Below are positions 1-5,219 of a DNA stretch of 5,219 nt, piece by piece. The stretch comes from an uncultured Chromatiales bacterium. Lineage in GTDB: Bacteria; Pseudomonadota; Gammaproteobacteria; Steroidobacterales; GCA-2729495. The stretch's first letter is position 1; each line of letters starts with the position of its first letter. Both the position numbers and the translations under genes were made by a program. Where the stretch lies: contig CAJXQV010000104.1 in assembly GCA_913058165.1 (NCBI GenBank), forward strand, positions 1-5,219, given 5' to 3'. The notes under the pieces are model-generated. The model was not told the origin of the DNA, did not search any database, and saw only the letters and a program-made list of their open reading frames with translations.

Positions 1-1666
1 GCGTCACATCGGTCACCGGCAGTGGCGCAGGCTGCAGCTCTTCATCGTCACGAAACCGCGGCCAACTCACCACCGGCTCGCGGCAGCTCGCGAGCGTGGC
101 ACGCATAAGCTTCGCGGCGAAGCGATGCGTTATAGCGGGCGTACTGTTCGGCATGTTCCGCTTGCGCTGTAAGGTAAACGGAATCAGCGGATCAGGTTGG
201 GACGACTGCGGCCAGGCGTCGGTGGTAAGACCGCATAACCACAGATGATCGAACTCCTGGCCACTCGCCTCCAGCAAGCCCATAATCTGCACGGCATCGG
301 GATTGCCCTCGGTCTGAAACAATGTATTCGCCGTAAGCGAGCGTAATACCCTCAGCGCCTTCGCTGCCGATACCTTGCCCAATACGGCATCAAGGCTGCT
401 CAGTTCTTCCAGCAACGCCTGCCATTTCGTGAACGCACGATACTCGGAACTCTCCGGCAACTGATCACCCGGCCAACCGCAGTGTTTTAGCAAGCCACTG
501 AAGTCTGCGACCCAGGATGAAGGCAATGCAGACTTACTCCACTGCGGAACACCCAAGAGCAACTGAGCAAGCAACGGCGCCTGCTCACGAACATGAAATG
601 AAATCGCACCGGCCCGTAACTCAACGATCGAGCGCGAGCGCAACTCGACTTCAGCCGCGGCTCGTTCGTTACGTTCGGCTGCAAAGCCGCCAACATAAGG
701 GCTGCGCAGCAACAGACTGATCTCGCCAAACGGCAACGCCCGCCAGGGCAAGGCCAACAGCCTGAGCGCCGTGCTGATCATGCCCTTATCAGCCAAAGGT
801 TGACCGATGGACAAATTAAGCGGTGGCAGAAATGCACCTGAAGTCGCGCGCCAGTCGGGCATCAGACTGTCCATAAAAAAACGACGAACCTCGGCTGCCC
901 GTTGCTGTAAATCCGGCACGAGCACCGCCACTGATTCACCGGGATGCCGCTCGAGCTTGTCACGCGCCCACTCAGCAGCGGCCTGAAGCTCTGCCTCCGG
1001 ATCAGTAAATACCGCTTGCAGGCAGCGCTCAGGAGCGTCTTTAGGCCGGAGGATCCGGACTTCAGCGCCGGTTGCCTGCACCGCATCGACGAGCTGCTGC
1101 TGAGCCGGGTTTAATTCATCAAATCCCACCAGGCACACAGGTTGTTTTAGCGCACAGAGGCCGGTCTGAAATGCTTCGGTAACCGCCGCTGGAAGCTCAT
1201 CGGCAGTTAACCAGTTCCGTTGCTTGCAGCGCTTGCCAAAAGCATCGGACCAATCGGCAAAAGCTCGCTGATCGGGTGAGTAGGCTTCCTGACGCAATTC
1301 GGCAGCGGCTAGCAACCATTGATGACGCAGGGTCCATGAGCGAGAAGCAAGGCGGGCAAGTGCCATTGGGTTATCGGTGGGGTGCAGCTCAGCAAGCTGC
1401 TCGATCACCTGCTCCCAAAGCAACGACGCCTGAGTTTCGGACAACAGCTGAAGCGGTGAGGCTGCGGCTGAAGGATGCAGACGGGCCTGATACCAGACCT
1501 GCTTCACCCAGACCGACCAAGGCAGAATACCGGGGTCAAGCCAGGCTGCAGCGCCCCTGCGTTGTTGCTCACGGCCGTATTGAAGCGTGAGATGACGGGC
1601 CAGACGATTATTGCCCGTCACAATGAGGCTGCCCGCCTCAAGCGCAGAATACAGATCTGTATTCAT
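1..1666 (-). CDS. Probable DNA repair protein, AddB/RecB-like (TIGR03623-type), partial: C-terminus beyond the left edge
   Basis: An unbroken minus-strand frame of 555 codons runs from ATG at 1666 off the left edge. The N-terminus (residues 11-28, LIVTGNNRLARHL) lies where AddB/RecB-type proteins carry a P-loop, but no GxGK(S/T) is present. Residues 178-196 (VCLVGFDELNPAQQQLVDAV) and 243-264 (SVAVLVPDLQQRAAEV) resemble the inactive-helicase core of AddB-like proteins. Residues 459-486 carry the typical UvrD/RecB C-terminal motif, with LLEASGQEFDHLWLCGL followed by a DAWP-type end, and LQRKRNMPNSTP follows at 499-510. Family members are roughly 850-900 residues and end in a PD-(D/E)XK nuclease domain, which would lie outside the window. 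An in-frame TAA just upstream makes 1666 the first possible ATG, but no good Shine-Dalgarno is visible. It follows the aminotransferase gene by 42 bp. The family is named for presumed repair; its biochemical role is not established, and recombination-associated end processing is an inference. Confidence 0.85.
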   Translation of the reverse strand, partial: MNTDLYSALEAGSLIVTGNNRLARHLTLQYGREQQRRGAAAWLDPGILPWSVWVKQVWYQARLHPSAAASPLQLLSETQASLLWEQVIEQLAELHPTDNPMALARLASRSWTLRHQWLLAAAELRQEAYSPDQRAFADWSDAFGKRCKQRNWLTADELPAAVTEAFQTGLCALKQPVCLVGFDELNPAQQQLVDAVQATGAEVRILRPKDAPERCLQAVFTDPEAELQAAAEWARDKLERHPGESVAVLVPDLQQRAAEVRRFFMDSLMPDWRATSGAFLPPLNLSIGQPLADKGMISTALRLLALPWRALPFGEISLLLRSPYVGGFAAERNERAAAEVELRSRSIVELRAGAISFHVREQAPLLAQLLLGVPQWSKSALPSSWVADFSGLLKHCGWPGDQLPESSEYRAFTKWQALLEELSSLDAVLGKVSAAKALRVLRSLTANTLFQTEGNPDAVQIMGLLEASGQEFDHLWLCGLTTDAWPQSSQPDPLIPFTLQRKRNMPNSTPAITHRFAAKLMRATLASCREPVVSWPRFRDDEELQPAPLPVTDVT

Positions 1667-1708
1667 GAATTAAAACAATTAGTTAATGGATACTCATAAT
1701 ACAAAACA

Positions 1709-2950
1709 TTATGCAGCATTATGGCCTTCTGCGTATTTGGCGAGGGCGCGATCGAGACGCCTGAACACCTCATCAATCGTCTCGGCATCGGGCAACAAGG
1801 TAATGCGGAAGTAGTTTTTGTACGGCACATTGAAGCTGGTGCCAGGAGCAATCAGCACGTGCTCATCTTCGAGCAACTGCAAGGCAAAACGATGATCATC
1901 AGCCCCGGGAATAAGATTTTCATCAATGCCGATAAAGGCATATATTGAGCCTGCTGGAGCAACAACGCTAAGGTACCGGCTGGCGGCACAGCCATTAATC
2001 ACTGCCTGACGGGATTCGTACAAACGACCCCCGGGCTCAAGCAGTTCATTAATACTTTGGTAACCGCCAAGCGCTGTCTGCACAGCCCACTGACCGGGCA
2101 CATTGCTGCACAACCGCAGTGATGCCAGCGTATCGAGTCCTTCGAGGTAAGCGCCCGCGCCGGTCTTATCGCCGGCAAAGCTGACCCAGCCTACCCGATA
2201 ACCGCAGGCGCGATAGATCTTAGAAAGACCACTGAAAGTGCCCACCAGTGTCTTAGAGACCATTGGCGCAACCGGAAAGAACTCAGCATCGTCGTAGGTC
2301 ATGCCTTCGTAAATCTCATCACTGAAGATAATCAGCCTGTGCTTCTCAGCCAGCGCAACCATGCGCTCAAGCGTGGCTTTCGAGTACACCGCACCGGTAG
2401 GGTTATTCGGGTTAATAATAACCAGCGCACGAGTCCTGGGCGTAATCAATGCCTCCAAGGCTTCCAGGTCAGGCTGAAAACCCAGCTCTGGATGACAAGG
2501 GTAATGGACGGCCTTGCCGCGGTTTAGCGTTACGGCTGCTGTCCACAGAGGGTAATCGGGCGAGGGAATCAACACTTCATCGCCCGCATCAAGCAAAGCC
2601 CGCAGCGTAAGGTCGATGAGCTCGCTAACACCATTGCCCATGAACACATCATCGGCACTGACGTTCATGATGCCTCGACTCTGCTGCTGCATGACCACGG
2701 CTTCACGCGCAGGAAATATACCCTTTTGATGGCAGTAAGCATCGCTGCCGCCAAGATTTTCAATCATAGCCAGGCGCAGCGATTCCGGCGCCCGAAAGCC
2801 GAAGCGACCGGGATTACCAATATTCAGCGAAATGACATCGTAGCCCTGAAACTCAAGTTCATGGGCACGGTGCGCCAGCGGCCCGCGTATTTCATAACGG
2901 ACATCCTGCAAGCTGTTGCTCGGGCGAAAATTATTGCTTGTGTTGCTCAT
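1709..2950 (-). CDS. alaA: Glutamate-pyruvate aminotransferase, AlaA-like (PLP fold type I)
   Basis: This 413-residue cytosolic protein belongs to the class I/II aminotransferases and closely tracks E. coli AlaA (about 405 residues), which makes alanine from pyruvate with glutamate as amino donor. Shared landmarks are YEIRGP (19-24), LNIGNP (42-47), GNGVSEL (105-111), PDYPLWTAAV (131-140), INPNNPTGAVYSK (179-191), SDEIYE (210-215) and SGLSKIYR (240-247). K244 is the Schiff-base lysine, D211 should pair with the pyridine nitrogen, N183 and Y214 contact the cofactor, R252 should bind its phosphate, and R382 (FRI) should bind the substrate carboxylate. RLCSNVPGQWAVQTALGGYQSI (279-300) is also AlaA-like. 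The ATG at 2950 gives an N-terminus of family length; only a weak, distant AGG lies upstream. It sits 48 bp after the transporter stop and 42 bp before the repair gene, so an operon is likely. E. coli alaA responds to Lrp, but I recognise no Lrp site here. A related aminotransferase with another keto-acid preference cannot be excluded. Confidence 0.93.
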   Translation of the reverse strand: MSNTSNNFRPSNSLQDVRYEIRGPLAHRAHELEFQGYDVISLNIGNPGRFGFRAPESLRLAMIENLGGSDAYCHQKGIFPAREAVVMQQQSRGIMNVSADDVFMGNGVSELIDLTLRALLDAGDEVLIPSPDYPLWTAAVTLNRGKAVHYPCHPELGFQPDLEALEALITPRTRALVIINPNNPTGAVYSKATLERMVALAEKHRLIIFSDEIYEGMTYDDAEFFPVAPMVSKTLVGTFSGLSKIYRACGYRVGWVSFAGDKTGAGAYLEGLDTLASLRLCSNVPGQWAVQTALGGYQSINELLEPGGRLYESRQAVINGCAASRYLSVVAPAGSIYAFIGIDENLIPGADDHRFALQLLEDEHVLIAPGTSFNVPYKNYFRITLLPDAETIDEVFRRLDRALAKYAEGHNAA

Positions 2951-2998
2951 AGCGCTATTAAGGAACCTGTGAATAAGGGTTTGTGAGTCAAATCAAAT

Positions 2999-4258
2999 TT
3001 AAGCTTTGTCTTCCTGCAGGTAAGCGGCCTGATCCATGCGCAACAGACTTGCCGCCAACGTCGCCAACAACAACAGGCAGGTGATTACCGAGAATGACAC
3101 CAGAAATGACCCCGTGCGGTCAAATAATACCGCCGTCATCACCGGCCCCAGGCCGCCGCCAAGGGTGTCGAGCACATTAATGGCGCCAAGAATCTTACCC
3201 AGAGACTTTAGGCCAAATAGATCGGCCGACAATAACTGGATTAGCGTGTAGATACCGCCCCAACCAAAGCCGAAGCCAACCAACCCCATCCAGATTAAGG
3301 CCTCCGTGCGGAAGAATACGGCAGCAACAAGGGAAAAACTGCCTATCAGCATAAGAGCCAGACTGATCAGCAACACTTTCTTACGACCAAAGCGCTCCGC
3401 CAACCAACCGCTTATGATCTTGCCGACCAAACCACCGATAAAGAGAAGACTCACTCCGCTAGCAGCGATGCTTGGCGGATAGTTCTCTGCACTCAGGAAG
3501 TTAAAGGTCGTGGTGCTCATGCCGAGAATGGCATAGAACGTGCAAAACGCCATCGTCCCGACAATCCAGAAGTTGCGACTGCGCAGTGCCTCACCAAAGG
3601 TGTAGCCACTGAGCTCTTCAGCATCGGGCTTACCCTCAGCATTGCTAGCTCCCGAGTCCGGCGCTGAACGCACAAAGAAGAACACAATCGGCAGTATGAT
3701 CAACGGCACTATAGCTAGCCATTCAAACGCCTGCTGCCAACCACCAAGGTCGATAAGATAGGTGTTGAGCTGCGGGAAAAATGTGTTACCCAGGCTGCTA
3801 CCAGAAAGCATCAGGCCAATGGCAAGCCCCCTGCCCTTTTTAAACCAACGTGACACCAGATACACATTGACAATAAGGCCGCAGCACACCAGCGCCAAAC
3901 CAAACAATACGTGAATAACATAAATATCTGTGAGACTGGTGATCTGGCTGTAGGCGTAGTTACCGGCAGCAAGCAACGCCAGACCAAAAAGCATAAGAGG
4001 CTTTACACCAACCTTATCGGCCAGCCAACCTGCCGCCATACCCAGCAGACCTGCGGTCAGGAACATTATGCCGTCGCGGGCTTTGAGCTGGCCCAGGGCA
4101 ACATCTTCACCGGTGGCGTCTTTCAATACATCCAGAATCTGGTTATCGAAAACGGCAATACCACCCAGCGTCATGCCGTTAGAAACAAACAGCACCAAAA
4201 AAGAACAAAAAAGAATGACCCAGCGATACGCCTGAGTGCTGCCCGAAACTTGCGTCAT
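2999..4258 (-). CDS. MFS transporter, monocarboxylate-porter/OFA-like, 12 TM segments expected
   Basis: The inner-membrane protein has 419 residues when started at the ATG at 4258. Two six-helix halves are visible: hydrophobic segments begin near residues 12, 64, 86, 111, 144 and 177, and again near 231, 265, 293, 320, 355 and 386. Both halves carry an MFS motif A after their second helix, GWLADKVGVK (77-86) and GWLAERFGRKK (284-294). RWFKKGRGLAIGLMLSGSSLG (137-157) and the late LFDRTGSF (378-385) resemble monocarboxylate-porter and oxalate/formate-type carriers. A polar loop (about 197-230) joins the halves. The frame stays open upstream to a TTG at 4327, and ATG codons lie at 4270 and 4258. 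I prefer 4258 because the protein then starts shortly before helix 1 and because that ATG overlaps the stop of a short leader frame (ATGA). The substrate is unknown; a small carboxylate is an inference from family and from the adjacent alanine/pyruvate aminotransferase. Confidence 0.9.
   Translation of the reverse strand: MTQVSGSTQAYRWVILFCSFLVLFVSNGMTLGGIAVFDNQILDVLKDATGEDVALGQLKARDGIMFLTAGLLGMAAGWLADKVGVKPLMLFGLALLAAGNYAYSQITSLTDIYVIHVLFGLALVCCGLIVNVYLVSRWFKKGRGLAIGLMLSGSSLGNTFFPQLNTYLIDLGGWQQAFEWLAIVPLIILPIVFFFVRSAPDSGASNAEGKPDAEELSGYTFGEALRSRNFWIVGTMAFCTFYAILGMSTTTFNFLSAENYPPSIAASGVSLLFIGGLVGKIISGWLAERFGRKKVLLISLALMLIGSFSLVAAVFFRTEALIWMGLVGFGFGWGGIYTLIQLLSADLFGLKSLGKILGAINVLDTLGGGLGPVMTAVLFDRTGSFLVSFSVITCLLLLATLAASLLRMDQAAYLQEDKA
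4196..4215. repeat. Perfect tandem duplication of a 10-mer (CAAAAAAGAA x2)
   Basis: Two exact adjacent copies of CAAAAAAGAA lie inside the first membrane helix of the transporter. On the coding strand they read as two runs of six T and encode part of ILFCSFLVLF. The unit length is not a multiple of three, so gain or loss of one copy would break the reading frame. The frame is intact here. Confidence 0.8.
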
Positions 4259-4296
4259 AACAAAACCCATTGAATACACAAAGCAAGCGCGAACAT
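4255..4296 (-). other. Possible 13-residue leader ORF overlapping the transporter start
   Basis: ATG at 4296 opens the frame MFALALCIQWVLL, which stops at TGA (4257-4255). That stop overlaps the preferred transporter start codon at 4258 in the sequence ATGA, the usual arrangement for translational coupling. A purine-rich GGGGGAGAG lies 12 nt ahead, a somewhat long spacing. The peptide is hydrophobic and shows no run of regulatory codons as in attenuator leaders. It may be a real upstream ORF that sets transporter translation, or chance. Confidence 0.35.
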
Positions 4297-4352
4297 TAAC
4301 CGATAATTCTCTCCCCCACCAAGCCAAGCCCCGAAGCCATCGCAGCTAACAT
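4296..4352 (-). other. Possible 18-codon upstream frame ending in TAATG
   Basis: The frame from ATG at 4352 (a second in-frame ATG lies at 4340) reads MLAAMASGLGLVGERIIG and ends in TAA at 4298-4296. The last A of the stop is the first base of the next short frame's ATG, giving TAATG. No Shine-Dalgarno precedes either ATG, and the frame stays open further upstream to a GTG that would give about 41 codons. It is mainly of interest because it makes a two-step stop-start chain leading into the transporter. Confidence 0.2.
4309..4317 (-). promoter_or_regulatory. Purine-rich Shine-Dalgarno-like run (GGGGGAGAG)
   Basis: This is the best Shine-Dalgarno-like sequence in the leader of the transporter gene. 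It lies 12 nt before the ATG at 4296 and about 50 nt before the transporter ATG at 4258. It is therefore too far to serve the transporter directly, and could do so only through the short leader frame. Alternatively, it is coding sequence of a transporter begun at the TTG at 4327, where it would encode part of WWGRE. Confidence 0.4.
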
Positions 4353-4464
4353 GACCAAAGTAGATATCGGTGCCCGCTCACATGCGCCGTTACCTTGTGC
4401 TAAGTTTGCCCTCAGCCGCACTGCTTTACGCTAGCCTGCTCGCAAACGCGCTCTAAACTAGACA

Positions 4465-4479
4465 TATAAAATACATTAT
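4465..4479 (+). promoter_or_regulatory. AT-rich -10-like stretch ahead of the VOC gene
   Basis: TATAAAATACATTAT lies 15-29 bp before the VOC start codon and contains hexamers close to the sigma-70 -10 consensus (TATAAA, and TACATT at 4472). No good TTGACA-like box sits 16-18 bp upstream; the bases there are GCAAAC or CTCTAA. If this is a promoter, it is weak or needs an activator, and the untranslated leader would be very short. Confidence 0.3.
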
Positions 4480-4493
4480 GAGATAACAATAAG

Positions 4494-5219
4494 ATGTTGA
4501 AAGAAATAGCAATAATTACTGTAGCCGTGAGCAACCTGACGGCCGTTGAAGACGCCTATAAAGAGTATCTCGGCTACCAAACGGTGGACGCTGGTGTCAT
4601 CGGCAGCGAGCTCGCCGACCTCTGGAACGCACCCGGGATGCTGGAAAGAAACTACGTGCTCATGCGGCCGGCAAAAATGACGCCCGTGTATCTGCGCTTT
4701 GTCGAACTGGATGAAGACGAGTCCTACGCGCCGATGCAGACTTACGGCTGGAATGCGTTTGAGCTGGTGGTAAAGAGCCCTGATGCTCTGGTGCCCTATC
4801 TTGAAGGATCGCCCTTCGAAGTACTTGGCCCACCCAAAGACCTGTACCCCACTGAAGGTGCCCCAAGGGTGATGCAGGTGCGCGGCCCGGGCAATGAGAT
4901 CATCTATATGACGCGTCCGGCCGGTAACGGCAAAGTCAGCCTGTACGACGATACCTTTGTGGGGCGCTCATTCATTGTGATTGCTGGCGGGCCGAGCATG
5001 ACGGAGATGCAGAACTACTACAGCAGCAACTACGGCATGCCGGTGTCGCCCGCTCAGGACTACGCCATTACCATTATCTCGCGGCTTAACGACAAGCCGC
5101 TGGATACGACATACCCGCTGTCGGTCGTGCCATTGCCCAGCGGCTCAATGGTGGAGCTGGACGAATACAAGCCATGGAGTCGCCCGCGAGTCACTCAACC
5201 GGGCAGCATCCCCCCCGGT
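4494..5219 (+). CDS. VOC (glyoxalase/bleomycin-resistance fold) family protein, partial: C-terminus beyond the right edge
   Basis: An open frame of exactly 242 codons runs from ATG at 4494 to the end of the window with no stop. It appears to be built from repeated beta-alpha-beta-beta-beta modules of the vicinal oxygen chelate fold. Module 1 covers about 1-72 (EIAIITVAVSNLTAVEDAYK, then YVLMRP and VYLRFVEL). Module 2 covers about 85-142, ending GPGNEIIYMTRP. Module 3 starts near 158 (GRSFIVIAGG, then the helix MTEMQNYYSSNYGMP), and PLPSGSMVELDEY (213-225) probably belongs to the next strands. The usual metal ligands are not obvious: strand 1 has no histidine, and the DPDGNxIEL-type ending has Ile where Glu is expected. 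It is soluble, with no signal peptide. An upstream ATG at 4478 meets a stop after two codons, so 4494 is the start; a GAG 11 nt upstream is a weak ribosome site. Its substrate is unknown. A ligand-binding or lyase/dioxygenase-like role is possible. Confidence 0.75.
   Translation, partial: MLKEIAIITVAVSNLTAVEDAYKEYLGYQTVDAGVIGSELADLWNAPGMLERNYVLMRPAKMTPVYLRFVELDEDESYAPMQTYGWNAFELVVKSPDALVPYLEGSPFEVLGPPKDLYPTEGAPRVMQVRGPGNEIIYMTRPAGNGKVSLYDDTFVGRSFIVIAGGPSMTEMQNYYSSNYGMPVSPAQDYAITIISRLNDKPLDTTYPLSVVPLPSGSMVELDEYKPWSRPRVTQPGSIPPG

Larger units (their letters stand above)
4259..4493. promoter_or_regulatory. Divergent intergenic and leader region between the transporter and VOC genes
   Basis: These 235 bp separate the transporter start (minus strand) from the VOC start (plus strand) and must hold the start signals of both. 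The side next to the VOC gene (about 4451-4493) is AT-rich. The middle is GC-richer and contains a short inverted pair, GTTTGC at 4404-4409 and GCAAAC at 4442-4447, 32 bp apart, and a small TCTA-AAC-TAGA dyad at 4452-4462. The arms are only 4-6 bp, so neither can be called an operator. No divergent regulator gene and no convincing sigma-70 promoter for the transporter were found. Confidence 0.5.

Noticed and set aside
487..729. Minus-strand and plus-strand frames near 487-729
   Set aside because: They lie in other frames across the coding region of the repair gene and show no domain-like features.
1276..1699. Two overlapping plus-strand frames (1276-1590 and 1475-1699)
   Set aside because: Both are antisense to the DNA repair gene, whose frame is continuous and has family motifs; they are shadows.
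1667..1708. AT-rich gap considered as a terminator
   Set aside because: The only inverted repeats are AATT-type with no GC stem, so they do not form a credible rho-independent terminator.
1683..1709. Eight-codon frame (MFCIMSIH) opening at TAATG on the aminotransferase stop
   Set aside because: It has no Shine-Dalgarno of its own, ends 16 nt before the repair gene start, and is short enough to be chance; it is noted only because a similar TAATG occurs ahead of the transporter.
2951..2998. Possible promoter (TTGACT) or terminator in the gap between transporter and aminotransferase
   Set aside because: No -10-like hexamer sits 16-18 bp after TTGACT, and there is no GC-rich hairpin followed by a T run.
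3911..4273. Plus-strand open frame of 120 codons opposite the transporter gene
   Set aside because: It lies wholly antisense to a well-supported MFS gene, its product is polar and low in recognisable motifs, and it has no convincing start signals.
4660..4866. Minus-strand frame of 68 codons
   Set aside because: It is antisense to the VOC gene, rich in Arg, Ser and His as expected for a shadow frame, with no start support.

Overview
The window looks like chromosomal DNA from a gammaproteobacterium with moderate GC, a little over half by eye. The aminotransferase follows E. coli AlaA almost motif for motif, and the left-hand gene belongs to a proteobacterial 'probable DNA repair protein' family. 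A marine Cellvibrionales-like or Halieaceae-like host is only a guess. I see no insertion sequence, tRNA, rRNA, CRISPR array or other sign of a mobile island.

From right to left on the minus strand there are three genes in one direction: an MFS transporter of the monocarboxylate-porter type (about 2999-4258), an AlaA-like glutamate-pyruvate aminotransferase (1709-2950), and the first 555 codons of an AddB/RecB-like DNA repair protein (1-1666, running off the left edge). The gaps are 48 and 42 bp and hold no recognisable terminator, so the three are probably co-transcribed. At the right end, on the plus strand, a glyoxalase-fold (VOC) protein starts at 4494 and runs off the right edge. It is divergent from the transporter.

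The divergent control region (4259-4493) is the least ordinary part. On the minus strand, just ahead of the transporter, two tiny reading frames are chained stop-to-start. An 18-codon frame ends in TAATG, which opens a 13-codon frame, and that frame ends in ATGA at the most plausible transporter start. A purine-rich Shine-Dalgarno-like run sits ahead of the second frame. This could be a translational-coupling leader or chance.

Functionally, the aminotransferase interconverts pyruvate and alanine with glutamate as amino donor, and the transporter resembles carriers of small carboxylates. A shared organic-acid theme is possible but not shown. The DNA repair gene has no obvious metabolic link to them. 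The substrates of the transporter and the VOC protein cannot be read from the sequence. Nothing here amounts to a clear new defence or mobile system; the leader arrangement and the VOC protein's lack of the usual metal ligands are the points most worth a second look.
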